Positions 15,480-22,905 of a stretch of 32,339 nucleotides of DNA are shown here, piece by piece (position 1 is the first letter of the stretch; every line of letters starts with the position of its first letter). Below the pieces are notes generated by a model. It made no database searches, had not been told where the DNA came from, and saw only the letters and a list, made by a program, of their open reading frames with translations. Position numbers and translations under genes: made by a program. The DNA comes from an uncultured Elusimicrobia bacterium (GTDB taxonomy: Bacteria > Elusimicrobiota > Elusimicrobia > Elusimicrobiales > UBA9959), in assembly GCA_903917735.1 (NCBI GenBank), contig CAIXBR010000066.1, positions 1 to 32,339 on the forward strand, in the 5' to 3' direction.

Positions 15480-16181
15480 CTAAATCCTTTCGTTCCACGC
15501 CGAGGTACTGTATTTGCTGCCGGCCAGTTCAGCCGCTTTTTTTTCGGCCGCTTCCGGTATTGCGGTCACTTCCCACTCCAGGCCGAATTCCCCGCCTAAA
15601 GCCTTTATCACCGCGTTCCTGTGCAGGGCCGGATTGGAGCGGGCGTCAGGCGCCTGGAACGAAGCCTGGTACAGCATATAGTCGCCGAACTTCCGCAGGG
15701 CCCCGCCCAGCACTTTTTTTCCATTATACAAAATATCCATATTCACGGGTTTCGCGAAGCAGTTCATCACGGGGTCGTTCACCGCGTAATCCTTGGTTTT
15801 CTCGTTGAGCAGGTCGAAGCTTATGCCCAGGCGCGAGTATTCGGCGTTTATGGCCCGGTGCAGGCGGTCGTAGGTCTTGCCCGGTTCGAAAAAGGCGCCG
15901 GGTGAGGGGAAAATGAACGAGAACGTAATATCCGTCTCATGGAATACTATCCCGCCGCCGGTAGGGCGCCGGGTTACGGCGGTGATAGGCGTACCGGCCG
16001 CGGCTATCGCTTCTGCTACGGCCTTGCGCCGCTGCGAGTAGCCGAAGGTTATGCCCGGCTCCTTCCAGTTGTAGAAGCGCAGTAAATAGGGCGCCGGCAT
16101 AGTCTCGCACAACGCCTCGTCAGCGGCCATCTGGCCGTAGACGTCGAGCGGGGGAGTTTCGATTATTAAACCTTTGTTCAT
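15480..16181 (-). CDS. Lipoate-protein ligase / octanoyltransferase (LplA-LipM family)
   Basis: The 233-residue protein has the biotin/lipoate ligase fold: RRPTGGGIVFHETDITFSF (71-89; the RRxxGGGxVxH loop), then NCFAKPVNMDI and GKKVLGGA (154-161) with the substrate-binding lysine. C141 in NCFAKPV sits where octanoyltransferases of the LipM type carry their catalytic cysteine, while LplA ligases usually lack it, so octanoyl transfer from ACP is at least as likely as ATP-dependent lipoate ligation. The probable target is K62 of GcvH, encoded upstream. A 188-base gap separates it from gcvPB. No separate LplA C-terminal domain is present. No strong SD is seen. Confidence 0.85.
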   Translation of the reverse strand: MNKGLIIETPPLDVYGQMAADEALCETMPAPYLLRFYNWKEPGITFGYSQRRKAVAEAIAAAGTPITAVTRRPTGGGIVFHETDITFSFIFPSPGAFFEPGKTYDRLHRAINAEYSRLGISFDLLNEKTKDYAVNDPVMNCFAKPVNMDILYNGKKVLGGALRKFGDYMLYQASFQAPDARSNPALHRNAVIKALGGEFGLEWEVTAIPEAAEKKAAELAGSKYSTSAWNERI

Positions 16182-16369
16182 AGTTTACGCTTCAGGGTGC
16201 CGTAGGGGCCGGAACGCAAAACGCGGTCGGCCACTGGCCTATGGCCGTACCGCATCAAGCGCTATGCGCATCAAGCGGCCACCGTGGCCTCCCTCACCAT
16301 TCAGCCTCGGCTTCATGAAGGTTTTGCTAACCCGGTCCCTGCGTCGCCCTTTCGCGAGGCAACCCGACC
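16182..16369 (-). other. Structured spacer between gcvPB and the ligase gene
   Basis: No gene is seen. A strong hairpin pairs 16223-16233 (GCGGTCGGCCA) with 16242-16253 around an eight-base loop and one bulged base. GCATCAAGCG is repeated directly at 16252 and 16268. Further left-to-right, 16340-16368 contains another fold around CCCTTTCGCGAGG. There is no T run, so it is not a simple terminator. It could be an mRNA-processing or attenuation site, or a repeat element. Confidence 0.5.
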
Positions 16370-17818
16370 CTACCAGTGAAGGTTCGGCTGCCGTGCCGCC
16401 TGCACTTCGTCCAACCGTTTTACCGGCATGGTGTGCGGGGCGTCCTTCAAAGCCTGCGGGTCGGCTATACCTGAGTCGTGCACGTCCCTCATGGCCGCTA
16501 CGAACTCGTCCAGCGTCGCCTTGGACTCGGTCTCGGTCGGCTCTATCATGATCGCTTCGTGCACGATGGTCGGGAAGTAGATAGTCGGAGCGTGGAAGCC
16601 GCGGTCCAGCAGGCCCTTGGCCACGTCCAGGGTCCGGAGGCCCTTAGAGGTCATGTCAGGGCCGGGGGTAAGCACGCATTCGTGCATGCAGTATTCCTTG
16701 GAGTACGAAGGATAAATATCCATCAGCAGGCTGCGCACGTAGTTGGCGTTGATGATGGCGCAGCGGGCGATGTCGCCGAACTCTGCGGCCGAATGCGCCA
16801 GCATGTAGGCGTAGGCGCGCACCAGCACGCCGGTGTTGCCGAAGAAAGCCTTCACCTTGCCGATGCTGCGGCCGTCGCCGAAGTCGGAGATGTACTTTCC
16901 GCCTTCTTTCTTTACGAGGGGAACGGGCAGGAACGGGGCCAGGGCTTTGCTGCAGACTATGGCGCCGGCGCCGGGGCCGCCGCCGCCGTGGGGGGTGGAG
17001 AAGGTCTTGTGAAAGTTCAGGTGCATCAGGTCCACGCCGAAGTCGCCGGGCTTCACCATGCCGATCAGGGCGTTCAGATTGGCGCCGTCCATGTAGAACA
17101 GCGCGCCGGCTTCGTGCACGGCCTTGGCGATGGCTTCTATATTGCTTTCGAAGATGCCGAGCGTGTTGGGCATGGTCAGCATCAGCACGGCGGTCTTGGG
17201 GCCGATATGCTTCTTAAGTTCCTCTACGTCCAGGCGGCCATCCGGCTTGGAGGCGAGGTTGACGGTGGTAAATCCCATCATGGACGCAGTGGCGGGGTTG
17301 GTGCCGTGCGCGGAGTCGGGGACTACGATCTCGGTACGGGTCTCGCCTTTGGCCTCGAAATAGGCCTTGGCCAAGAGCAGGCCGGTGAACTCGCTGTGCG
17401 CGCCGGCGGCGGGCTGCAGAGTGATGGCGTCCAGGCCGCACAGTTCCACCAAGCGGGCGGATAAGTCGTGGATCAGCTCCAGCGTGCCCTGCGCGCAGGT
17501 GTCGTGCGCCAGCGGGTGCAGCGCGGCGAAGCCTTCAAGGGCGGCGGCTTCCTCGTTGAAGCGCGGGTTGTACTTCATAGTGCAGGAGCCGAGCGGGTAG
17601 AAGTGCGTGTCCACAGAGAAGTTCAGCTGGGACAGGCGGGTGTAGTGCCGTACTACATCGAACTCAGAGAGTTCCGGCAGGCGGAGGGCGGATTTGCGCT
17701 TCAGCGCGGCGGGCACGTTGGCCTTGGCGCGCAGCAGGTTTTTGCACCACAGGCCGCGGCGGCCCGGGTCGGATTTCTCGATGCTGAGGCGGTTGTCGAG
17801 CTTGGGAGCGCAGGTCAT
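16370..17818 (-). CDS. gcvPB: Glycine dehydrogenase (decarboxylating) subunit 2
   Basis: This is the PLP-carrying half of the P-protein, which decarboxylates glycine and passes the aminomethyl group to lipoyl-GcvH. The 482-residue length is typical. PLP lysine K271 lies in NFHKTFSTPHGGGGPGAG; other signatures are THFYPLGSCTMKYNPR (71-86), QPAAGAHSEFTGLL and VPDSAHGTNPATASM. The ATG at 17818 overlaps the gcvPA stop as ATGA and has AGGAGG upstream; the open frame extends to 18178 antisense-like within gcvPA and is not coding there. It forms a heterotetramer with GcvPA. Confidence 0.97.
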   Translation of the reverse strand: MTCAPKLDNRLSIEKSDPGRRGLWCKNLLRAKANVPAALKRKSALRLPELSEFDVVRHYTRLSQLNFSVDTHFYPLGSCTMKYNPRFNEEAAALEGFAALHPLAHDTCAQGTLELIHDLSARLVELCGLDAITLQPAAGAHSEFTGLLLAKAYFEAKGETRTEIVVPDSAHGTNPATASMMGFTTVNLASKPDGRLDVEELKKHIGPKTAVLMLTMPNTLGIFESNIEAIAKAVHEAGALFYMDGANLNALIGMVKPGDFGVDLMHLNFHKTFSTPHGGGGPGAGAIVCSKALAPFLPVPLVKKEGGKYISDFGDGRSIGKVKAFFGNTGVLVRAYAYMLAHSAAEFGDIARCAIINANYVRSLLMDIYPSYSKEYCMHECVLTPGPDMTSKGLRTLDVAKGLLDRGFHAPTIYFPTIVHEAIMIEPTETESKATLDEFVAAMRDVHDSGIADPQALKDAPHTMPVKRLDEVQAARQPNLHW

Positions 17819-19143
17819 AGGGCCTCCTTTATGGCGGCTTCTAGTTTTAAGATGTCGGCCTCCGTCTTGGTCTCGGTGGCGCAGACCAGCAGCGTCTCGC
17901 CGAGCTCGGGATATAGCGGGGCCAGCGGCAGGCCTATGTCCACGCCACGGCCTAGCGCACCTTGGCGCATGGCCGCGGCTTTCCCGGGCACAGAAAGGAC
18001 GAATTCGTTGAAGAAAGGGCCTTTGAACTTGAGCGAACAGCCCTTTATCGCGCCTAGACGCTCGGCCGCGTAGGCGGCGGCGCCGGCGTTGGCTTCGGCC
18101 AGCTCCTTGAGGCCTTCGGGGCCGTAAAGGGCCGAGTACACCGTGGCGGCCAGCGCGCACAACGCCTCGTTCGAGCAAATGTTGGAGGCGGCCTTGTCGC
18201 GGCGGATGTGCTGCTCGCGGGCCTGCAGCGTCAGCACGAAGCCGCGCTGGCCGTCCTTATCCTTGGTCATGCCGGTTATGCGGCCGGGCATCTGGCGCAC
18301 GTGCTCCTTCTTGCAGGAGAACAGGCCCAGGTAGGGGCCGCCGTAGGCGAGCGGCAGGCCGAGGCTCTGGCCTTCGCCTACCGCGAAATCGGCGCCGTAC
18401 TCCCCGGGCGCGGCGAGGATGCCGAGGCTGACCGGGTCGGCGGAGGCTACCAACAGGGCGCCGGCTTTTTTTACCAAATCGGCGACTCCGTCCATACCTT
18501 CGATGAGGCCCAGGAAGTTGGGGGTCTGCACGGCCAGGCAGGCCGCACCTTCGAGCAGGCCCGGCAGGGCGGTCTGGTCCATCACGCCGTCCTTCATCGG
18601 AACTTTCACGTAGGTGTATTCGGGAGAATGGGCGAAATAGGTCTTGAGCGTGTCCATGTACTGCGGATTCACGCCGGCCGCGTAGACGATCTTTTTTTTG
18701 CCGGTCACGCGCACGGTGGCGCGGACGGCCTCGGCGAAGGAGCTGGCCCCGTCGTACATGGAGGCGTTGGCGCAGTCCATGGCGTAGAGCGCGCTGACAG
18801 TGCTCTGGAACTCGTAAATGGCCTGCAGCGTGCCCTGGCTGGCTTCGGGCTGATAAGGCGTGTAGGCCGTCAGGAACTCGGTGCGGGAGGTGATGGCCTT
18901 CACCGCGGCGGGGGTGTAGCGTTCGTAGGCGCCGGCGCCCAGGAAGCTCAACGGGCGGCAGTTCTTACTCGCCAGTTCCGACATGCGGACGGCCGACTGC
19001 GCCTCGTCCAGGCTTTCCGCGGGTAAATTCAGTTTGGGCCAGAGAAATTTGGAGGGAACCTGTTTTACGAGATCTTCAAAGGAGGAAACGCCGATAGTTT
19101 TCAGCATTTCTTCTTTGTCTGTTTTTGTATGGGGAATGTACAT
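17815..19143 (-). CDS. gcvPA: Glycine dehydrogenase (decarboxylating) subunit 1
   Basis: This is the N-terminal half of the P-protein, without the PLP lysine. The 442 residues begin MYIPHTKTDKEEMLKTIGV, as in other GcvPA proteins, and include FLGAGAYERYTPAAVKAI, AYTPYQPEASQGTLQAIYEF (the most conserved block) and EGQSLGLPLAYGGPYLG. The open frame reaches 19203, but CAGGAG lies just before the ATG at 19143 and homology starts there. A 120-base repeat-rich spacer separates it from gcvH; downstream it overlaps gcvPB by four bases. Confidence 0.97.
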   Translation of the reverse strand: MYIPHTKTDKEEMLKTIGVSSFEDLVKQVPSKFLWPKLNLPAESLDEAQSAVRMSELASKNCRPLSFLGAGAYERYTPAAVKAITSRTEFLTAYTPYQPEASQGTLQAIYEFQSTVSALYAMDCANASMYDGASSFAEAVRATVRVTGKKKIVYAAGVNPQYMDTLKTYFAHSPEYTYVKVPMKDGVMDQTALPGLLEGAACLAVQTPNFLGLIEGMDGVADLVKKAGALLVASADPVSLGILAAPGEYGADFAVGEGQSLGLPLAYGGPYLGLFSCKKEHVRQMPGRITGMTKDKDGQRGFVLTLQAREQHIRRDKAASNICSNEALCALAATVYSALYGPEGLKELAEANAGAAAYAAERLGAIKGCSLKFKGPFFNEFVLSVPGKAAAMRQGALGRGVDIGLPLAPLYPELGETLLVCATETKTEADILKLEAAIKEAL

Positions 19144-19263
19144 GGGAGCTCCTGGGAGGGGAAGTCGAGGATCATGGGTCAAGGGTCGGGAATCAGGAGT
19201 CAAAGAACAGGGATCTTCAATTCCCAGGTTCCCGACTCCAGACTCCGGACTCTCGACTGTTTC
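19144..19263. repeat. GAGTC-type repeats between gcvH and gcvPA
   Basis: On the minus strand GAGTCCG, GAGTCTG and GAGTCGG follow head to tail (about 19232-19254). GTCGGGAA there can pair with TTCCCGAC about 45 bases further on. The complementary purine/pyrimidine halves make an imperfect long hairpin inside the gcv operon. No gene is seen. Confidence 0.6.
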
Positions 19264-19650
19264 TTAGTGTACCGACTGCTTCACGAAGTCCTGGTAGGCT
19301 GTCCAGTCCATCAGGGTTTCGCCTTCGGCCGGGTTGGAGGGCTTCATCTTGAACAGCCAGCCGTTTTCGAGGGGGGACTGGTTCAGCAGGGCGGGCTCGC
19401 CGGTGACGGCGTCGTTGACGGCCGTGACTTCTCCGGAGACCGGGGCGTAAATATCGAAAGCCGATTTAACGGATTCCACCACCGCGCAGGGCTTTTCCTT
19501 CTCCAGTTTCTGCCCTACCTTAGGCAGTTCCACGAACACCACGTCGCCCATCTCGTGCTGGGCGTGGTCGGAAATGCCGACGGCGGCTTCCGCGCCGAGG
19601 TGTACCCACTCGTGGGTCTTGGTGTATCTGGCTTCTTCGGGTTTAGGCAT
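19264..19650 (-). CDS. gcvH: Glycine cleavage system H protein
   Basis: GcvH is the lipoyl shuttle between the P, T and L proteins. The 128-residue length fits. The lipoylated lysine is K62 in ESVKSAFDIYAPVSGEV, close to the consensus ESVKAASDIYAPVSGEV. The N-terminal YTKTHEWV and GDVVFVELP are also typical. An AAGGAG SD lies before the ATG. It follows gcvT after 50 bases. Confidence 0.97.
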   Translation of the reverse strand: MPKPEEARYTKTHEWVHLGAEAAVGISDHAQHEMGDVVFVELPKVGQKLEKEKPCAVVESVKSAFDIYAPVSGEVTAVNDAVTGEPALLNQSPLENGWLFKMKPSNPAEGETLMDWTAYQDFVKQSVH

Positions 19651-19700
19651 GATAATCTCCTTAATGGTCTGAAAATCCGAACCGAGACTGAAATTACGGG

Positions 19701-20822
19701 TCAGGCTCCTATACCTTTATTGAACGCTGTGCCTTTGTGGAAAGGAACGCGGGCGACTTCGGCCTTTACGCGCTTACCGTGGATCTCTACTTCCAGCGGG
19801 GTCCCGGGCTTCAGGTCCGGCGGTACCATGTAGCCCACGCCTATGCCCTTTTTGAGGGTAGGTGAATAGGTGGCGCTGGCCAGCTCTCCTATCTGCTTGC
19901 CGTCCATGAAGATCTTGCAGCCGGGGCGGGGCACGCCGCCGGTGAGGGTAAGGCCGGTGAGGCGGCGCTTTACGCCGTTGGCCTTCTGGTCGGCCAGTAT
20001 CTGGCGGCCTATGAAATCGCCTTTGTCCAGCGCTACCACCCAGCCGTAGCCGGTTTCGTAGGTGGTGTGAAAATCGTCCACGTCAGCCCCGTAGAGCAGG
20101 TAGCCGGATTCCAGGCGCAGGGTGTCGCGGGCTCCGAGGCCGCAGGGCACGATGTTATAGGGCTTGCCCAGTTCCATCATCTGCGCCCAGACTTTTTCTA
20201 TTATGGAATGCGGCGCGGTTATCTCGAAGCCGTCCTCGCCGGTATAGCCGGTGCGGCTCACGTAGCAATGCTCGCCGAACAGGTCCTTCTCTACTATGCC
20301 GAAGCGTGGCAGTTTCAGGGCTTCCGGCGCGAACTTTTCGAACATCTTGGGAACGTTCGGGCCCTGCACGGCCACCATGGAATAGTCGTCGCTCTTGTTC
20401 TCCACCTTCACGTGCATCTTTACCGCCTGGGACTTGAACCACTCGTAGTCCTTGGTGGAGGTGGTGGCGTTTACTATCACCAGATAACGGTCGGGCGCCA
20501 GGCAGAAAGCGATGATATCGTCCACCAGGCCCGCGTTCTCGTTGGTGACGTGCGAGTAAACGCCTTTGCCCGGGGTGGCCTTGCGCAGGTCGTTGGCGTT
20601 GGTCTTCTGCAGGAGTTTGAAAGCGTCCGCGCCGGTGACGAAGACCTGGCCCATGTGGGAGACGTCGAAGATGCCGGCTGAATTGCGCACGGCCTCGTGC
20701 TCCTTAAGGATGCCTGCGAACTGTATGGGCAGCTCCCAGCCGTGGAAATCCACCATCTTGCCGCCCTGTTTCCTCATGGTCTCGTTGAGCGTTGTGCGGC
20801 GTATAGCTGTTGCAGTGGACAT
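19701..20822 (-). CDS. gcvT: Aminomethyltransferase (glycine cleavage T protein)
   Basis: GcvT releases ammonia from aminomethyl-lipoyl-GcvH and gives 5,10-methylene-THF. The 373 residues match the family length. Typical blocks are VDFHGWELPIQFAGILKEH, IFDVSHMGQV, GLVDDIIAF with the catalytic aspartate region, VIVNATTSTKDYEWF, SRTGYTGEDGFEI and GARDTLRLESGYLLYGAD. The C-terminal barrel contains IGELASATYSPTLKKGIG. AGGAGGGA precedes the ATG. It is the first gene of gcvT-gcvH-gcvPA-gcvPB; no gene for the L protein is in the window. Confidence 0.98.
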   Translation of the reverse strand: MSTATAIRRTTLNETMRKQGGKMVDFHGWELPIQFAGILKEHEAVRNSAGIFDVSHMGQVFVTGADAFKLLQKTNANDLRKATPGKGVYSHVTNENAGLVDDIIAFCLAPDRYLVIVNATTSTKDYEWFKSQAVKMHVKVENKSDDYSMVAVQGPNVPKMFEKFAPEALKLPRFGIVEKDLFGEHCYVSRTGYTGEDGFEITAPHSIIEKVWAQMMELGKPYNIVPCGLGARDTLRLESGYLLYGADVDDFHTTYETGYGWVVALDKGDFIGRQILADQKANGVKRRLTGLTLTGGVPRPGCKIFMDGKQIGELASATYSPTLKKGIGVGYMVPPDLKPGTPLEVEIHGKRVKAEVARVPFHKGTAFNKGIGA

Positions 20823-20867
20823 ATTCCCTCCTGGATTTTTGCGAAACTGAATTTAAGGTATATAAAA

Positions 20868-20897
20868 TTTATAACAAATATAGGCATTACTGGGCAA
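20868..20897 (-). promoter_or_regulatory. Promoter of the gcv operon
   Basis: On the minus strand TTGCCC (20892-20897) and TATAAA (20868-20873) are 18 bases apart, with an AT-rich stretch around the -10. Transcription would start about 40 bases before gcvT. No glycine riboswitch fits in that short leader. Confidence 0.5.
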
Positions 20898-21003
20898 ATT
20901 CCATGAGGTTGCCTCGATCAAGTCTTTGCCGCGCATCAGCGGAACGCTTTTGGCCGTCCGGGGCATAACCGCGCGTTGTGTCGGTAAAACTCCGCCTGCA
21001 TTG

Positions 21004-21033
21004 TTGACATAGCGGAAACTTTTTATCAATAAT
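21004..21033 (+). promoter_or_regulatory. Promoter of the beta-barrel protein gene
   Basis: A perfect TTGACA at 21004-21009 and AATAAT at 21028-21033 (five of six) are 18 bases apart. The predicted start near 21040 gives an untranslated leader of about 195 bases. Confidence 0.6.
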
Positions 21034-21039
21034 TATATC

Positions 21040-21235
21040 GCTCTGTAGAGAGGCTCCCGATGATGTGCGAAGGGGGGCCGCCAAACCCGGGGTAAAGGGG
21101 GGCGCGGAGCGCCGGACCGTGCAAGGGCTTCTCCTTCGGGACCGCAAGGTTCCAAAGGCCGTAGTCCCCGAAAGGGCCCGTAGTTAAGTCCCGGAAACGG
21201 GTGCTTAGGATAAATACAAGTGAGGAGTGTAATAA
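21040..21235 (+). other. Long GC-rich structured 5' leader
   Basis: Between the promoter and the ATG at 21236 the leader changes abruptly to GC-rich sequence with several hairpins. Examples are GGCGCGGAGCGCC, AAGG-CTTCT-CCTT, GGGACC-GCAA-GGTTCC (GNRA-type loop) and CCC-CGAAA-GGG. It ends in an AT-rich SD region with GAGGAG. No gene is supported. It resembles a cis-regulatory RNA or a repeat element; it matches no riboswitch class I know. Confidence 0.45.
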
Positions 21236-21796
21236 ATGAAAAATATAATAGCAGCGGTCCTTGTTCTGGGCGTTTGCGGAACGTCCGTATTCGCGGGAGA
21301 GTGGAAAAAGGACGGCAGCGTCCTGATAGGCTACGGAATGCCCGGCGGCGATGTGGGTAAACTGGTGGATGGAGGTGTAGCGGTCGGCCTTGATTACGAC
21401 GGCTACAAGATAAACGACATGTTCTCTATCGGCGCGGGCTTTATTTATACCAGCGCTAAGAAAACTGCCAGCAGCGTTGACTACACCATCTCGACCTGGG
21501 GTCTTTCGCCTTATGCGAAATACTCCAAAGAAGTCGACCTCGCCGGCAAGAAGTGCAACGCTTACGGCCTGTTCGGTATTGGCTTCTACAGCGTGGGCCA
21601 GAAGCTTGAATATCCCGCCGGTCTTACCGCCTACAACATTGACGCAACCGATAATAAGCTCGGTTTCAACCTCGGCGCCGGGCTCATGTACCCGATAGCC
21701 GACAAGATGCAGCTGGGCCTCGACCTTCGTTATCACATCGTAGCGTCGGACCTGTCCTACTTCATCCCGGCGGTTAAGTTTACCTACAGCTTCTAA
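21236..21796 (+). CDS. Outer-membrane beta-barrel protein with signal peptide
   Basis: The first 20 residues (MKNIIAAVLVLGVCGTSVFA) are a clean signal peptide with an AxA-like VFA cleavage site before GEW. The mature part has alternating hydrophobic strands (VAVGLDYDGYKI, MFSIGAGFIYTSA, WGLSPYAKYSKEV, AYGLFGIGFYSVG, GFNLGAGLMYPI, MQLGLDLRYHIVA) and ends in FTYSF; a terminal aromatic is the usual signal for outer-membrane insertion. With 186 residues it would make a small barrel of about eight strands, as in OmpA/OmpX/OmpW-like proteins. The specific function cannot be told. GAGGAG precedes the ATG. Own promoter, long leader and own terminator make it a single-gene unit. Confidence 0.85.
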   Translation: MKNIIAAVLVLGVCGTSVFAGEWKKDGSVLIGYGMPGGDVGKLVDGGVAVGLDYDGYKINDMFSIGAGFIYTSAKKTASSVDYTISTWGLSPYAKYSKEVDLAGKKCNAYGLFGIGFYSVGQKLEYPAGLTAYNIDATDNKLGFNLGAGLMYPIADKMQLGLDLRYHIVASDLSYFIPAVKFTYSF

Positions 21797-21820
21797 TAGT
21801 CGCTGTCGGTTTGCAAAGAG

Positions 21821-21850
21821 CCGTCCCTCTATTATGGGGGGCGGTTTTTT
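21821..21850 (+). terminator. Intrinsic terminator
   Basis: CCGTCCCTC (21821-21829) pairs with GGGGGCGG (21837-21844) around a TATTA-type loop and is followed by six T at 21845-21850. Confidence 0.8.
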
Positions 21851-21897
21851 ATGACAAACTCACCCTCTGCTGTTAAGCTGGAGTGGAAGATTTATTT

Positions 21898-22437
21898 ATG
21901 AGCCGAGCTTTTGTAAAAGAAGACAGCGATCCCGGTGAGGAGCCTTTAAAAAGGCAGCCCAGCGGCCGGCCTAACTATGTCACTCCGGCCGGGCTGGACT
22001 GGCTTAAAGCCAGGGTGACCGGGCTTGCCGCGCTGCGCATTGTGCTGCTGGGGAAAAAACGGCAGGAGGAGCCGCGTAGCCTGGAGCTGCAGCAGGCCGA
22101 GATAGACCTGGCCTATTACGAGGGCCAGATTAAGAGCGCGAGGGTGGTGGACAACCGGGGGCTTGCCGCGGAGGATATCCGTTTCGGCGCAATTATAAAG
22201 ACCAGGGACCAGTCCGGAGCGGAACTGGAATACTTTCTAGTGGGTGAGGACGAGGCCGACGCCGCCGCCGGCAAACTGAACTGGGCCTCGCCTCTGGCCG
22301 GCGCCTTTCTGGGGAAAAAAACCGGGGAGAGTATTGTTTTAGAACGCCGCGGAGGGGACCTGCAGTTCGAAGTTATTTCTGTGCGCTATCCCGGGCTCGC
22401 TGATAGCGGAGCGGCGGCCGGTCCGGGGCAGCCGTAA
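21898..22437 (+). CDS. GreA/GreB-like transcription elongation factor
   Basis: This 179-residue protein starts MSRAFVKEDSD, an opening often seen in GreA/GreB-family proteins outside the classical GreA. Residues 31-86 form a helical hairpin; its turn carries KKRQEEPRS, so E57 and E58 lie where classical Gre factors have the catalytic Asp and Glu of the tip. Residues about 90-165 are the FKBP-like C-terminal domain with the signature WASPLAGAFLGKKTGESI. It is expected to bind the RNA polymerase secondary channel. The hairpin is shorter than in GreA, so it may inhibit or modulate the polymerase and not rescue arrested complexes. A GTG at 21883 is a possible upstream start; I prefer the ATG. Confidence 0.82.
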   Translation: MSRAFVKEDSDPGEEPLKRQPSGRPNYVTPAGLDWLKARVTGLAALRIVLLGKKRQEEPRSLELQQAEIDLAYYEGQIKSARVVDNRGLAAEDIRFGAIIKTRDQSGAELEYFLVGEDEADAAAGKLNWASPLAGAFLGKKTGESIVLERRGGDLQFEVISVRYPGLADSGAAAGPGQP

Positions 22438-22579
22438 GCTGCCTGCCGGCTGTAAATAACCTGGATTTAAATGTTGTGTCCCCGGGGCTTGTTCTGAGCC
22501 TGCTGCATAATGGACGTCATGTCCGGCATCCCCTGTCCGGCGCTGTGCGCCGTTATACCGCACGCCATGCCAGGCATTT

Positions 22580-22807
22580 ATGGCACTTGAAAACCCGGAG
22601 CAATACCTGCGGGAAGGAGTAACCCTTCAAGAACTGAAAAAGACTGCTAATGCGCATAGCGCAAACGGCTTCGCAAGTTTGATGCAGGACGCAAAAGATG
22701 AGCTGTTCCGAAAAGTGCTGCCGAAAGGCGCAAAAACATTCAAAAATGGAAGCTTAGCAAAAGAACTACGACGGAGTAACGACGAGACATTTCAACAGTA
22801 TGTTTGA
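22580..22807 (+). CDS. Short unrecognised ORF
   Basis: The 75 codons give a charged, helical protein (PEQYLREGVTLQELKKTANA, later AKDELFRKVLPKGAKTF) that I cannot assign. There is no good SD before the ATG. Base composition is richer in A than in the genes to the left and it lies beside a broken recombinase, so it may be imported or a gene fragment. The 142 bases before it (22438-22579) hold only small palindromes such as GGCGCTGTGCGCC. Confidence 0.35.
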   Translation: MALENPEQYLREGVTLQELKKTANAHSANGFASLMQDAKDELFRKVLPKGAKTFKNGSLAKELRRSNDETFQQYV

Positions 22808-22905
22808 ATTAGAAAATGCTGTGGAAAAATAGCCCTCATTGCCCACATTTCAACAAAAGGGTCAAAATTAATTTGGGAATTTGAAACTTATACCTTTTCA
22901 CAGAG

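Noticed and set aside
16320..16375. c-di-GMP (GEMM) riboswitch on the minus strand
   Set aside because: GAAAGGGCGACGCAGGGACC looks faintly like the GEMM core, but the order of stems and the tetraloop receptor do not fit.
20823..21235. Glycine riboswitch upstream of gcvT
   Set aside because: A CCCGAAGGAG string occurs on the minus strand, but the GCAA and CAGG-type core elements are missing and the likely gcv promoter lies downstream of it.
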